A stretch of DNA of 48,369 nt. Origin: Photobacterium kishitanii (GTDB lineage: Bacteria > Pseudomonadota > Gammaproteobacteria > Enterobacterales > Vibrionaceae). Position numbers and translations under genes: made by a program. Below are positions 8,964 through 18,707 of the stretch, piece after piece. Where the stretch lies: the NCBI RefSeq assembly GCF_003026355.1, contig NZ_PYON01000027.1:1-48369 (forward strand), in the 5' to 3' direction. Below the pieces are notes generated by a model, which was not told the DNA's origin, made no database searches, and was given only the letters and a program-made list of their open reading frames with translations. Numbering within the stretch: the first letter of the stretch is position 1; every line of letters begins with the position of its first letter.

Positions 8964-9530
8964 TTAGTGCTGAATAATGGCGTCCCAAGAGGCATTAATA
9001 GCGGCATCAAGCTCGCTATCGGTGATCTCTAATCCAGCATTGATTTTTCGACGGGCTAAATAGCAACTCGTCTCAAGGCTAAGTGTACTTAATATTTCAT
9101 TATCAAGCGGTTTAAATAGGTTACAGGCTTTACCTTCGTCAAACATCTGAACGACGCAGCTAAATAATTGTTTATTTAATGCTTTTCTTTCGTGTGCATT
9201 TTTACGGGGCAAGTTTTGAAATTGCCCTTGATTGATTAATGGAGCATTACCACTAATAGACATATGCCACAGATTTAGCCACATGGTACGGTAGCGCTGT
9301 TTAAGCGGCATACTGTCGTTAATATTATGGCTAATTTTTTTGGCGATATAACCTAAAATATGTTCATGGAGTTGGTACAGCAAGTCATCTTTATCATTGA
9401 AATAGCGATAAATAGTGCCAGTTGCAACTTGAGCCTCTTTAGCTACCATTTGCATCGATAGACCATGAAAGCCGTGCGTGGCTAACAGTTTTTCAGTTGC
9501 AGTTAATATGCGCTCTTTTTTATCAGTCAT
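8964..9530 (-). CDS. vexR: TetR-family repressor, VexR-like
   Basis: A 188-residue TetR/AcrR regulator. The N-terminal helix-turn-helix contains ILTATEKLLATHGFHGLSMQMVAKEAQVATGTIYRYFNDKDDLL, a textbook TetR DNA-binding domain; the C-terminal part is the ligand-binding domain. It is first in the vexR-vexA-vexB operon. A perfect palindrome starts 30 bases before its ATG, so it probably represses its own operon until a pump substrate binds. No strong ribosome site is visible. The Vibrio name is inferred from the operon order. Confidence 0.8.
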   Translation of the reverse strand: MTDKKERILTATEKLLATHGFHGLSMQMVAKEAQVATGTIYRYFNDKDDLLYQLHEHILGYIAKKISHNINDSMPLKQRYRTMWLNLWHMSISGNAPLINQGQFQNLPRKNAHERKALNKQLFSCVVQMFDEGKACNLFKPLDNEILSTLSLETSCYLARRKINAGLEITDSELDAAINASWDAIIQH

Positions 9531-9559
9531 AACAGCTTACATTTAGTACAAGAGGTATG

Positions 9560-9577
9560 AATGAATGTTCATTCATT
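9560..9577. promoter_or_regulatory. Palindromic operator upstream of TetR gene
   Basis: AATGAATG and CATTCATT flank two T, giving an 18-bp perfect dyad 30 bases upstream of the vexR start. Its size and symmetry fit a TetR dimer site. Binding by VexR is inferred. Confidence 0.6.
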
Positions 9578-9714
9578 GGCTATTGTAGGATTTGATAATT
9601 GATTCGCAAGCCTTATTTTAGCTTTTGTATCATTAATAAGGATATTACAACACTCACAGGGGTGCCAGTATGCTTATTGGTGGCTATGTTCGTCGTTTTT
9701 GCAGTAAAAAAGCA

Positions 9715-9746
9715 TAAAAAAGCCCGTATCAAACGAGATACGGGCT
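9715..9746 (-). terminator. Terminator of AcrAB-like operon
   Basis: AGCCCGTATC and GATACGGGCT form a ten-base stem at 9721-9746. On the minus strand it is followed by six T. It lies 25 bases past the stop of the RND permease. Confidence 0.85.
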
Positions 9747-9771
9747 GTTATATTAGTTGGCTAGAGAACGA

Positions 9772-12700
9772 TTAATGTGACTGGGTTGGTGGTGTACTCT
9801 CTGGTTTTGATTTTGTTTTGCCACGACTAAAGATACGTTCAACTACCACAAAGAAGATTGGGATAAAGAAAATACCTAAGAAGGTTGAACTTAACATTCC
9901 GCCGAGCACAGCAGTACCGATAGCATTTTTACCACCAGAACCAACACCAGTACTGATTGCCAGTGGTACAACCCCGAGACCAAACGCGAGTGAGGTCATA
10001 ATGATTGGACGCAGACGAACACGTACAGCATGCAAGGTTGCTTCAACCAGCCCTGCGCCTTTCTCGTAGTATTCTTTAGCAAATTCAACAATTAGAATGG
10101 CGTTTTTGGTCGCTAACCCGACAGTAGTTAATAGACCTACTTGGAAGAATACATCGTTAGGCATGCCTCGAGCATTCATCGCGAGTAAGGCACCAATAAT
10201 CCCTAGCGGTACCACTAACACGACTGCAAATGGTACAGACCAGCTTTCATATAGTGCAGCAAGTACTAAGAACACTACCAAAATAGATAACGCATATAGC
10301 ATAGGTGCTTGGTTACCTGATAGGCGTTCTTCATACGATAGACCATTCCACTCAACCCCAAAGCCTGGTGGTAATTGTTTTACCATAGCTTCAATATCGA
10401 GCATTGCTTGACCGGTACTGTAACCACTAACCACACTACCTTGAATGTTGACCGCAGGGGTGGCATTGAAACGTTCTAGCCGTGGTGAAGCATATTGCCA
10501 TTCACCGGTTGCAAAGGCAGAGAACGGTACCATTTCACCTTGGTTATTACGCACATACCAACTATCAAGATCACCTGGTTTCATGCGGTATTGAGCATCA
10601 CCTTGGACAAAGACTTTCTTCACGCGACCACGATCAATAAAGTCATTAACGTAAGAACTACCCCATGCGGTACCTAGGACTTTATTGACCGAATTAATAT
10701 CAATCCCAAGAGCACGGATCTTGGCTTGATCGATATTAATTTGATACATCGGTGCATCTTCTTGACCGTTAGGACGGACACCGACCAAATTAGGATTTTC
10801 AGCCGCTAATTTAAGTAACTGGTTACGAGCTGCAATGAGTTTGTCATGCCCTTGACCACTGCGATCTTGAAGGTAGAAATCAAAGCCGCTAGCAGTACCA
10901 AGCTCGATCACCGCTGGCGGTGCAAACGAGAACACCATCGCATTTTTAATGCTATGGAAGTAATTCATCGAACGGTTAACGATCGATTTAACATCCATGC
11001 CGGGTAGTTGGCGATCAGACCAATCTTTTAAGCCCACAAACGCCATTCCCATGTTTTGACCGTTACCCGCAAAACTAAAACCGGAGACACTGAACACACT
11101 GGCGACACTATCTGCTTCTTGGGTTAAGTAGTAATCAGACACTTGGTCCATGACTTTTTGAGTTTGTTCTTGGGTTGAGTTAACCGGCAATATTGCCTGA
11201 CTGAATAAGATCCCTTGATCTTCATCGGGTAAGAACGAAGTTGGCATTCGCATGAAAATCCAGCCAACCGCCACGGTTAAGCCAAGGAAAATAAACATCA
11301 CTCGAATTGAGCGTTTAATCATTGCAGCAACGCTTGATTCGTAACGTTTGGTTAAGTTATCAAAGGTGCGGTTAAACCAGCCAAAGAAACCTTTCTCATT
11401 GCTACCGTGAGCCACAGGTTTAAGCATAGTGGCACATAGTGCTGGAGTTAGGATCACTGCCACCATTACTGACAATGACATTGCGGTTACGATGGTAATC
11501 GAGAACTGACGATAAATAACCCCGGTAGAGCCTGACATAAATGCCATTGGAACAAATACTGCTGATAGTGTTAAGGCTATACCGACTAAGGCGCCCGTAA
11601 TTTGATCCATCGATTTACGAGTAGCTTCAACAGGGCCTAAACCTTCTTCATGCATGACCCGTTCAACGTTTTCTACCACGACAATCGCATCATCAACCAG
11701 CAAGCCGATTGCCAATACCATCGCAAACATAGTGAGGGTGTTAATTGAATAACCCGCGAGCGATAAGACGGCGAAAGTGCCGAGTAATACCACAGGTACT
11801 GCAATGGTTGGGATCAGTGTAGCGCGGAAGTTTTGTAGGAACAGGAACATGATAATAAATACCAATGCCACTGCTTCAAATAAAGTATGGACAACTCCTT
11901 CGATCGATTTTTCGACAAATGGGGTGGTGTCATACGGATAAACCGCTTGTAGTCCTTCAGGGAAGAACGGTTTAAGTTCATCAATTTTAGCTTTGACTGC
12001 TTCTGCGGTTGCCAATGCATTGGCACCAGTAGCGAGTTTTATACCAATACCACTAGCAGGTTTACCGTTGTAAAACACTTGTACGGCATAACTTTCAGCC
12101 CCGAGTTCTACTCGAGCAACATCTTTTAATAATACCTTAGCGCCTGACGGATCGGATTTAAGGATGATTTTTTCAAACTGGGCTGGTGTTTTTAAGCGAC
12201 TTTGTGCAGAAACAGTAGCGTTAAGTTCTTGTCCAGGCAGCGATGGCGATGCACCGAGTTGACCTGCGGAAATTTGCGCATTTTGCTCTTTGATTGCCGC
12301 AATAACATCAAGACTGGTGAGGTTGTATTTTGTCAGTTTGAGAGGATCGAGCCAAATACGCATTGCGTACTGAGCACCAAAGGTCTGAATTTCACCCACG
12401 CCAGGAACACGACTCATTGGATCGGCAACATTCGAACTGATGTAGTCCGAAATGTCATTTTTATCCATTGAACCATCTTCGGAATAGAATCCGACCACCA
12501 TCAAGAAACTTGAGCTGGCTTTATTTACCTTAACACCTTGTTGTTGCACTTCCATTGGGAGTAGAGGTAAGGCGGATTGCAATTTATTCTGAACTTGAAC
12601 CTGAGCGATATCAGGATCAGCTTCGGCATTAAAGGTCAGAGTGATTTGAGTATTACCAAAACTATCACTGGTTGATGATAAATACCGTAAGTTATCAATA

Positions 12701-12912
12701 CCTGTCATTCGCTGTTCGATAACTTGAGTAACGGTATCTTCCATGGTTTTTGCATTAGCACCAGGGTAACTGGCACTAATAACGACTGTAGGTGGTGCAA
12801 TACTAGGGTATTGGGAAACAGGCAGTTTAAGAATTGACAATACGCCAGCTAGCATAACAATAATCGCGATCACCCAAGCAAAAATAGGGCGATCGATAAA
12901 GAAACGAGCCAT
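9772..12912 (-). CDS. RND efflux transporter, AcrB/MexB-type (HAE1)
   Basis: A 1046-residue RND pump of the hydrophobe/amphiphile type, close in length and start ([17 protein letters not shown]) to AcrB and MexB. D407-D408 lie in [17 protein letters not shown], the same numbering as AcrB, and K936 in [16 protein letters not shown] completes the proton relay. Twelve membrane segments and two periplasmic loops are expected. AGGA precedes the ATG by about ten bases. It begins 15 bases after the adaptor gene in a two-gene operon. No outer-membrane channel or regulator gene is next to the pair, so TolC encoded elsewhere is the likely partner. Confidence 0.92.
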   Translation of the reverse strand: MARFFIDRPIFAWVIAIIVMLAGVLSILKLPVSQYPSIAPPTVVISASYPGANAKTMEDTVTQVIEQRMTGIDNLRYLSSTSDSFGNTQITLTFNAEADPDIAQVQVQNKLQSALPLLPMEVQQQGVKVNKASSSFLMVVGFYSEDGSMDKNDISDYISSNVADPMSRVPGVGEIQTFGAQYAMRIWLDPLKLTKYNLTSLDVIAAIKEQNAQISAGQLGASPSLPGQELNATVSAQSRLKTPAQFEKIILKSDPSGAKVLLKDVARVELGAESYAVQVFYNGKPASGIGIKLATGANALATAEAVKAKIDELKPFFPEGLQAVYPYDTTPFVEKSIEGVVHTLFEAVALVFIIMFLFLQNFRATLIPTIAVPVVLLGTFAVLSLAGYSINTLTMFAMVLAIGLLVDDAIVVVENVERVMHEEGLGPVEATRKSMDQITGALVGIALTLSAVFVPMAFMSGSTGVIYRQFSITIVTAMSLSVMVAVILTPALCATMLKPVAHGSNEKGFFGWFNRTFDNLTKRYESSVAAMIKRSIRVMFIFLGLTVAVGWIFMRMPTSFLPDEDQGILFSQAILPVNSTQEQTQKVMDQVSDYYLTQEADSVASVFSVSGFSFAGNGQNMGMAFVGLKDWSDRQLPGMDVKSIVNRSMNYFHSIKNAMVFSFAPPAVIELGTASGFDFYLQDRSGQGHDKLIAARNQLLKLAAENPNLVGVRPNGQEDAPMYQINIDQAKIRALGIDINSVNKVLGTAWGSSYVNDFIDRGRVKKVFVQGDAQYRMKPGDLDSWYVRNNQGEMVPFSAFATGEWQYASPRLERFNATPAVNIQGSVVSGYSTGQAMLDIEAMVKQLPPGFGVEWNGLSYEERLSGNQAPMLYALSILVVFLVLAALYESWSVPFAVVLVVPLGIIGALLAMNARGMPNDVFFQVGLLTTVGLATKNAILIVEFAKEYYEKGAGLVEATLHAVRVRLRPIIMTSLAFGLGVVPLAISTGVGSGGKNAIGTAVLGGMLSSTFLGIFFIPIFFVVVERIFSRGKTKSKPESTPPTQSH

Positions 12913-12927
12913 AATTTACTGTTCCTA

Positions 12928-14073
12928 TTATTGTGAGTGAGTGACAGTCATCAGTGTTGGTTCAACCACGACACCTGGACGTATTTTTTGCAAGCCATCG
13001 ACAATCACTTGATCGCCATCTTTAAGACCACTGGTGATTCGCCATTGGTTATCAATTGCTTCAGCGGTGGTAACGACACGCGATTCAACTTTGTTGTCAG
13101 CGCCAACGACCATTGCAATAGCTTGGCCTTTACTGTTGCGAGTAATGGCTTTTTGCGGGATCATGATGGCTTTAGGATCGGTGCCGGTATTCAGTACGGC
13201 ACGAACATACATCCCAGGTAATAAGATCCCTTCAGGGTTCGGGAATTCGGCACGTAAAGTGACAGAGCCAGTATTGGGATCAACATTTACTTCAGCAAAC
13301 TGTAGTGTGCCGTGATGCGAGTAAACACTGCCGTCTTCAAGAATTAATTCGACATCGGCATTATTACTCGCCTGAAGTTGACCTTGCTTAAGGGCAGATT
13401 TAAGGCGCAGTAATTGGGTGCTTGATTGGGCGATATCAATATTAATTGGATCTAATTGTTGGATGGTCGCTAACACTTGTGTTTGACCAGCACTGACTAA
13501 TGCACCTGGGGTTACTGATGATTGACCAATACGACCCGCAATTGGGGCTTTTACTTTAGTATAATCAAGATCTATTTTAGCTTTATGGACGCTAGCTTTT
13601 GCGACTTCAATTCCAGCGAGAGCAACTTTGTATTTCGCTTGATTATCGTCATAAGTTTGTTTGCTGATTGCACCACGGTTAACCAAGGTTTTACTGCGCT
13701 GAGCCAGTGCTTTAGCTGAGTCTAGGTTAGCTTGTGCTTGGGCTAAACTGGCTTTAGCACTGAGGTAAGCGGCGTTATAAGGCGCGGAGTCAATACTATA
13801 CAATGATTGGCCTTTACTAACACTGCTGCCTTCTTTAAAACTACGTTCAGTGATAATGCCTGAAACTTGAGGGCGAACTTCTGCTTCAAGGTAAGCTTTA
13901 CTACGACCAGGAAGTTCAACATGAATGGCTTGTGGATGAGAAGTGACAGTAACTGTACCAACAGCCACACTTGTCGTTGCTTGTTGGGTTGGATTTTTGG
14001 ATGAACTTTGGTCACAAGCTGATATCCCTAGTGTCAAACTGACAATAGTAGCAATGGCTGCGATTTTTCGCAT
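12928..14073 (-). CDS. RND periplasmic adaptor lipoprotein, AcrA-like
   Basis: A 381-residue membrane fusion protein with a lipoprotein signal: MRKIAAIATIVSLTLGISAC, where Cys20 would be acylated. The lipoyl halves (GIITERSFKEGSSVSKGQSLYSI and VKAPIAGRIGQSSVTPGALVSAG), a long helical hairpin with Ala- and Gln-rich heptads between them, and the beta-barrel domain follow. The start at 14073 is supported by GGAG seven bases upstream and by the signal peptide; an upstream extension to 14133 is not credible. First gene of the operon with the AcrB-like pump. Confidence 0.92.
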   Translation of the reverse strand: MRKIAAIATIVSLTLGISACDQSSSKNPTQQATTSVAVGTVTVTSHPQAIHVELPGRSKAYLEAEVRPQVSGIITERSFKEGSSVSKGQSLYSIDSAPYNAAYLSAKASLAQAQANLDSAKALAQRSKTLVNRGAISKQTYDDNQAKYKVALAGIEVAKASVHKAKIDLDYTKVKAPIAGRIGQSSVTPGALVSAGQTQVLATIQQLDPINIDIAQSSTQLLRLKSALKQGQLQASNNADVELILEDGSVYSHHGTLQFAEVNVDPNTGSVTLRAEFPNPEGILLPGMYVRAVLNTGTDPKAIMIPQKAITRNSKGQAIAMVVGADNKVESRVVTTAEAIDNQWRITSGLKDGDQVIVDGLQKIRPGVVVEPTLMTVTHSQ

Positions 14074-14381
14074 GAAATCTCCTAAATATAAGCAATTATA
14101 GCTGTTGTTAGATATTATTTTGTTATTTAACAATAATGTAACTGTTATTTACTTTTTTGTAATCAACATTTAATTCCATTTAGTATTTGGTTCAATTTAC
14201 TTTGATTTAGTCTAGTTCTTATTCAATATTTCTAGCATAAATCTGGTGGTTAAGTTGTTTTAAGTGATGAAATTGGAATAAATGTTGATGAGTGGTGACA
14301 ATGTCATTCCGCTAAAAGTGAATAGACTTGTAATTAAAGCGCGTTAAAATGCGCCCGTTTTTAATGACGTCAGGATAACTA
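14074..14381. promoter_or_regulatory. Divergent promoter region, efflux operon and rep
   Basis: This 308-bp AT-rich spacer holds the promoters of the minus-strand efflux operon and of rep. A 14-bp palindrome, TTGTTA-TT-TAACAA (14120-14133), lies about 47 bases before the adaptor start and could be an operator. No small gene is evident. Confidence 0.35.
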
Positions 14382-16397
14382 ATGAAACTGAACCCAAGGC
14401 AAACAGAAGCAGTTAAATACGTTTCCGGACCATGCTTAGTCTTGGCCGGCGCCGGCTCAGGTAAAACACGTGTTATTACCAATAAAATCGCTTACTTGGT
14501 TCAGCAGTGTGATTATAAGGCGCGCAATATTGCGGCATTAACCTTTACCAATAAAGCGGCACGTGAAATGAAAGAACGTGTTGGTCAAACATTAGGTCGT
14601 CAAGAATCCAAAGGGTTAATGGTGTCAACCTTCCATACTTTGGGACTTAATATTGTGCGTCGAGAGTGTAAATATTTAGGTTTAAAAGCTAACTTTTCAC
14701 TATTTGACGATCAAGATCAGATGGCGTTATTAAAAGAGTTAACCGAAGAAGAACTCGACGGTGATAAAGATTTATTAAAGCAACTACAGTCAACCATCTC
14801 GAATTGGAAAAATGACATGTTATCGCCAGTTGATGCTGGTGGCCGAGCGCAAACTGAGCGCGATCAACTATTTGCGCATTGCTATGAAATGTACCAACGT
14901 CAAATGAAAGCCTATAACGCTCTTGATTTTGATGACTTAATTCTAATGCCAGTGTTGTTGTTACGTGATAATCAAGAAGTGCGTCAGCGGTGGCAGAATC
15001 GCATCCGTTATTTGCTGGTGGATGAATATCAAGATACCAACACCAGTCAGTATCTGTTTGTAAAGTTATTGGTTGGTGAGCGAGCACGATTTACGGTGGT
15101 AGGTGATGATGATCAGTCTATTTATTCGTGGCGCGGCGCGCAGCCAGAAAACTTAGCCTTACTTAATAAAGATTTCCCAAATCTTAAAGTGGTTAAACTT
15201 GAGCAAAATTATCGTTCAACCAGCCGTATTCTGCGAACCGCGAATATTCTTATTGCTAATAACCCGCACTTGTTTGAAAAAGCGTTGTTTTCTGCGATCC
15301 CTGATGGCGCGATGCTGAAAGTGCTGACCGCTAAAAATGAGGAGCATGAAGCTGAGAAAGTGGTCGGTGAATTAATTGCGCATCGATTTATGAACAATAC
15401 CGCTTATAAAGATTATGCGATTTTATATCGAGGTAACCACCAATCGCGGTTATTTGAAAAGGCGCTGATGCAAAACCGGATTCCGTATAAAATTTCCGGT
15501 GGAACATCATTTTTCTCGCGGGTTGAAATCAAAGATATGATGGCGTATCTGCGAGTATTAACTAACCCTGATGATGATAATGCCTTCTTGCGAATCGTGA
15601 ACACTCCACGACGTGAAATTGGCCCAGTTACCCTCGAAAAGTTGGGAACGTATGCCAATATGCGGGGTAAAAGTTTGTTTGCTGCTAGTTTTGAAATGGG
15701 TCTTGAACAGCATCTTTCTGGGCGAGGCTTAGAATCATTGCAGCGTTTTACTCATTGGATTAATCAGCTGACAGATAACGCTGAACGTGGTGATACCGTT
15801 GCGGCGGTGCGTCAATTAGTGCGCGATATTCATTATGAAGATTGGCTCTACGAAACCTCAGCTAGTCCTAAGGCGGCTGAAATGAGAATGAAAAATGTCT
15901 CAGATCTCTACAGTTGGATCACGGCAGATTTAGAAGGTGATAACTACGATAACGAAGTTAAAACCCTTAAAGAGGTTGTACAACGGTTAACCTTACGCGA
16001 CATGATGGAGCGTGGGGAAGATGACAGTGATGCAGATCAAGTGCAGTTAATGACCTTGCACGCATCGAAAGGCTTAGAATTCCCTTATGTGTTCTTAGTG
16101 GGTACTGAAGAAGGTATTTTGCCGCATCAAACCAGTATTGATGAAGATAATGTTGATGAAGAACGACGACTCGCTTATGTGGGGATCACGCGAGCACAAC
16201 GAGAGCTAACTTTTACGTTATGTAAAGAGCGGCGCCAATATGGTGAGTTGATCAAACCAGAGCCAAGTCGTTTCTTGTATGAGCTACCACAAGATGATTT
16301 GGAGTGGGAAAATGAGCGTAAACCGGTTACTGCTGAAGAGCGAATGCAAAAAGGCCAAGCCCATATTGCCAATATTCGTAATCTATTTAAAAAATAG
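14382..16397 (+). CDS. rep: ATP-dependent DNA helicase Rep
   Basis: A 671-residue superfamily 1A 3'-5' helicase that helps replication forks pass protein barriers and restart. Walker A is AGAGSGKT (residues 22-29); [15 protein letters not shown] (motif Ia), [18 protein letters not shown] (Walker B/II), [15 protein letters not shown] (III), LEQNYRS (IV), [16 protein letters not shown] (V) and YVGITRAQ (VI) are all present. The C-terminal [17 protein letters not shown] matches Rep rather than UvrD. In E. coli rep is near gppA-rhlB-trxA-rho; here that cluster lies about 17 kb downstream. Confidence 0.97.
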   Translation: MKLNPRQTEAVKYVSGPCLVLAGAGSGKTRVITNKIAYLVQQCDYKARNIAALTFTNKAAREMKERVGQTLGRQESKGLMVSTFHTLGLNIVRRECKYLGLKANFSLFDDQDQMALLKELTEEELDGDKDLLKQLQSTISNWKNDMLSPVDAGGRAQTERDQLFAHCYEMYQRQMKAYNALDFDDLILMPVLLLRDNQEVRQRWQNRIRYLLVDEYQDTNTSQYLFVKLLVGERARFTVVGDDDQSIYSWRGAQPENLALLNKDFPNLKVVKLEQNYRSTSRILRTANILIANNPHLFEKALFSAIPDGAMLKVLTAKNEEHEAEKVVGELIAHRFMNNTAYKDYAILYRGNHQSRLFEKALMQNRIPYKISGGTSFFSRVEIKDMMAYLRVLTNPDDDNAFLRIVNTPRREIGPVTLEKLGTYANMRGKSLFAASFEMGLEQHLSGRGLESLQRFTHWINQLTDNAERGDTVAAVRQLVRDIHYEDWLYETSASPKAAEMRMKNVSDLYSWITADLEGDNYDNEVKTLKEVVQRLTLRDMMERGEDDSDADQVQLMTLHASKGLEFPYVFLVGTEEGILPHQTSIDEDNVDEERRLAYVGITRAQRELTFTLCKERRQYGELIKPEPSRFLYELPQDDLEWENERKPVTAEERMQKGQAHIANIRNLFKK

Positions 16398-16421
16398 CGA
16401 TTAGCGAACGGTTTATTAGAT

Positions 16422-16443
16422 AAAGGGGGAGAGATCCCCCTTA
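16422..16443. terminator. Terminator between rep and cytochrome c5
   Basis: AAGGGGGA, a GAGA loop and TCCCCCTT form an 8-bp stem between convergent genes. The T-run is short. Confidence 0.65.
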
Positions 16444-16461
16444 ACTTGCAACTAATGGCCG

Positions 16462-16872
16462 TTAGTTGGGGTTGATCATATAGTTAATTGCCGCAACAAT
16501 TTCAGCATCGCTACAATCCATACAGGTACCTTTAGCTGGCATGGCATTAAAGCCCTTAATTGCATGCTCAGTAAGTACCGCATCACCTTGACTCACTCTT
16601 GTTGCCCAATCATCGGCATCGCCTTTTTTAGGTGCGGCCATCAAGCCTGAATTATGACAAGAAGCACAATATTGATCATAAATAGCTTGGCCTGTTCGCG
16701 ATGGCGTAGTTGTCGCTGCTGCGACAGACTCTGCTCCTTCAAGATGAATATTACCACTGGGTTTAATACGCTCGCTGATCGCAGAGCTAGACATATCGGC
16801 TGCAATAGCCATCGTCGAGAAACAAGCTAGAGTACTGATTGCTATTAGCCATGATCGTAAAGATAAATCCAT
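16462..16872 (-). CDS. Cytochrome c5-like periplasmic protein
   Basis: A 136-residue secreted monohaem cytochrome c. A signal peptide (LSLRSWLIAISTLACFSTMAIAA) is followed by a low-complexity linker and one haem site, C69-A-S-C72-H73, with a probable Met ligand in FNAMPAKG. The extra CMDC pair after it is typical of the c5 family, which carries electrons to terminal oxidases or reductases in the periplasm. GAGGTG lies six bases before the ATG at 16872, favouring that start over a GTG at 16881. It is convergent with rep and is a single-gene unit. Confidence 0.85.
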   Translation of the reverse strand: MDLSLRSWLIAISTLACFSTMAIAADMSSSAISERIKPSGNIHLEGAESVAAATTTPSRTGQAIYDQYCASCHNSGLMAAPKKGDADDWATRVSQGDAVLTEHAIKGFNAMPAKGTCMDCSDAEIVAAINYMINPN

Positions 16873-17067
16873 TATTTTCACCTCTATTACATCCTGTTAT
16901 AAGGGGCTGCTGTGATGATAGTACATTGATGAATAATACTTAGTTTAAACTTACAGCAGATGTTGCAACTCTGTAAGTATAGCAACTGTGATATCTGATA
17001 ATGTTTGATGTTGTGCTATGCATGACACGAATCAACGCCGATTTGCTGATAAAATCAGCGAGTAACG

Positions 17068-17115
17068 TAAAAATAAAAAAAAACACTTGCCGAGTAGCGT
17101 TCTGATCCGTAATAT
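17068..17115 (+). promoter_or_regulatory. Strong sigma70 promoter of the tRNA operon
   Basis: TTGCCG (17087-17092), a 17-base spacer and TAATAT (17110-17115) form a near-consensus promoter. The A-rich stretch just upstream looks like an UP element. Transcription would start near 17122, about 15 bases before tRNA-Arg. Confidence 0.75.
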
Positions 17116-17137
17116 TCACCTCCGTCGATAGGGCAAG

Positions 17138-17214
<77 letters not shown>

Positions 17215-17248
17215 TTATCCGGTCGTATTGGCAAAGGTTACAAACATT

Positions 17249-17325
17249 GGTGGCTATAGCTCAGTTGGTAGAGTCCCGGATTGTGATTCCGGTTGTCGCG
17301 AGTTCAAGCCTCGTTAGCCACCCCA
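17249..17325 (+). tRNA. tRNA-His (GTG), copy 1
   Basis: A 77-base tRNA with the extra 5' G opposite C73 that marks tRNA-His. The anticodon GTG sits in GGATTGTGATTCC. The 3' end CCA is encoded. Confidence 0.96.
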
Positions 17326-17403
17326 TATTATAAGATGTTGATATCCCAGTCAGCATGTTGGCTTTTTAAAGCCCGCTTGTTTTACAAGCACACAGAATTA
17401 AGT

Positions 17404-17480
<77 letters not shown>

Positions 17481-17488
17481 CTTACAAT

Positions 17489-17565
17489 GGTGGCTATAGC
17501 TCAGTTGGTAGAGTCCCGGATTGTGATTCCGGTTGTCGCGAGTTCAAGCCTCGTTAGCCACCCCA
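17489..17565 (+). tRNA. tRNA-His (GTG), copy 2
   Basis: Same sequence as the first tRNA-His. Together with the Pro genes it shows a tandem duplication of the His-Pro pair within the operon. Confidence 0.96.
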
Positions 17566-17618
17566 TTATTCAGGTTATCTTTTATTAGAGACCTTGGCCT
17601 TGTAAGCCTAAACATTGT

Positions 17619-17695
<77 letters not shown>

Positions 17696-17703
17696 CCATT
17701 AAG

Positions 17704-17734
17704 AAACCTGAATCGAAAGATTCAGGTTTTTTTT
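17704..17734 (+). terminator. Terminator of the tRNA operon
   Basis: AAACCTGAATC, a GAAA tetraloop and GATTCAGG with eight T form a strong intrinsic terminator nine bases after tRNA-Pro. Confidence 0.9.
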
Positions 17735-17747
17735 CATCTGAAGAAAA

Positions 17748-17834
17748 TGATCAATAGCACATCTTTGAATATTTAATCTGGAAATCAGAGGGGCGGGGGT
17801 TCTTCGATATTAGAATCTCGCTCTTCACCGACCA
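17748..17834 (+). pseudogene. Decayed tRNA-Pro, copy 1
   Basis: It aligns with the intact tRNA-Pro: TCAATAGCACA for TGAATAGCGCA, AATCTGG and CAGAGG for the anticodon stem, CGGGGGTTC and the 3' end CTCTTCACCGACCA. The anticodon loop is collapsed (TCTGGAAATCAGA), the TGG anticodon is lost, and about twelve bases are inserted in the T loop. Confidence 0.8.
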
Positions 17835-17842
17835 CTATTAAG

Positions 17843-17873
17843 AAATCTGAATCGAAAGATTTAGGTTTTTTTT
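17843..17873 (+). terminator. Terminator copy 2 in tRNA-Pro array
   Basis: It is a copy of the operon terminator. Two changes (CCTG to TCTG, TCAGG to TTAGG) give G-T wobbles, so the stem and the T-run survive. Confidence 0.8.
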
Positions 17874-17886
17874 CATCTGAAGAAAA

Positions 17887-17973
17887 TGATCAATAGCACA
17901 TCTTTGAATATTTAATCTGGAAATCAGAGGGGCGGGGGTTCACCTATATTAGAATCTCGCTCTTCAGCGACCA
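17887..17973 (+). pseudogene. Decayed tRNA-Pro, copy 2
   Basis: Almost identical to copy 1, 139 bp downstream. It differs mainly in the insert after GGGGGTTC and in AGCGACCA in place of ACCGACCA. Confidence 0.8.
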
Positions 17974-17981
17974 CTATTAAG

Positions 17982-18012
17982 AAATCTGAATCGAAAGATT
18001 CAGGTTTTTTTT
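17982..18012 (+). terminator. Terminator copy 3 in tRNA-Pro array
   Basis: Same hairpin with AAATCTGAATC and GATTCAGG around GAAA (one G-T wobble), followed by eight T. Confidence 0.8.
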
Positions 18013-18025
18013 CATCTGAAGAAAA

Positions 18026-18111
18026 TGATCAATAGCATATCTTTGAATATTTAATCTGGAAATCAGAGGGGCGGGGGTCTTCGATATTAGAATCTCGCTC
18101 TTCAGCGACCA
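18026..18111 (+). pseudogene. Decayed tRNA-Pro, copy 3
   Basis: Third copy of the decayed unit, again 139 bp on. One T is missing in GGGGGTTCTTC, which shortens this unit to 138 bp. Confidence 0.8.
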
Positions 18112-18119
18112 CCATTAAG

Positions 18120-18150
18120 AAACCTGAATCGAAAGATTCAGTTTTTTTTC
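18120..18150 (+). terminator. Terminator copy 4 in tRNA-Pro array
   Basis: CTGAATC, GAAA and GATTCAG with eight T. One G of the stem is lost but a seven-base stem remains. Confidence 0.75.
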
Positions 18151-18160
18151 GTTTATAGAA

Positions 18161-18219
18161 AATAATGCCGTTTGGTAGCGTATATGTGGATGTTGGGTGT
18201 GAGTTCATGACTCTGATTA
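18161..18219 (+). pseudogene. Older tRNA-Pro remnant
   Basis: GTTTGGTAGCGTAT matches the D arm of tRNA-Pro (GTTTGGTAGCGCAT), and TGAGTTCATGACTCT resembles the T arm. The rest has diverged and no 3' end or terminator follows. It looks like the oldest member of the array. Confidence 0.5.
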
Positions 18220-18707
18220 AATTTTAGAAAACAGTTCGAAGATGCTGTGAAGGCTGTTGATGTAAATTGTGCCATCCAGCGTAGTGGTAGCTATATCCAC
18301 TGATGTTCGTATTTTCAGTAGTTGTTATCGCTATATTTTTGAAAAAAAACGCTACTTTGTTTAATTAATGTTAATTGCTGTATTGGTGGTGTTTGCTGTT
18401 TTATTCATGATGGTGTTTTTTAATGTTTATAGTTGTTTGGTTTATTGTGTGGTTTTTAAGAGGTCGTTGATTGTAATTCAGGATGTTATGGTTTATTTGT
18501 TGTTTAGTGTTCCGTTGTTTTAGTATGCACTTATATAAAATAAATATGCGAGAAATATAAATAGTGATAGTTTTTTACTTTGTTTTGTTGCTTTTTTGTA
18601 ATATTTTTGACAAATTGAACTAAGGCATGCGATCAGACAATAGTATTGGCATGGAAAGGATTCAATTTTTCAGATAGGCAGGATGCTGCCAGTAGTGGAG
18701 TCTGATA
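18220..18707. other. Long spacer with C-poor, T/G-rich + strand
   Basis: 488 bp without a convincing gene. From about 18370 to 18540 the + strand is made almost only of T, G and A, with roughly one C in twenty. A TTGACA at 18607 could be a -35 box of the ABC operon, but no good -10 lies 17 bases on. GGAG at 18694 is the ribosome site of the next gene. Confidence 0.5.

Noticed and set aside
14689..15087. 132-codon minus-strand ORF inside rep
   Set aside because: It lies wholly within a certain gene on the other strand and has no family features.
18607..18641. Complete sigma70 promoter for the ABC importer
   Set aside because: TTGACA is present, but no acceptable -10 box lies at 16-18 bases, so only the -35 is mentioned.
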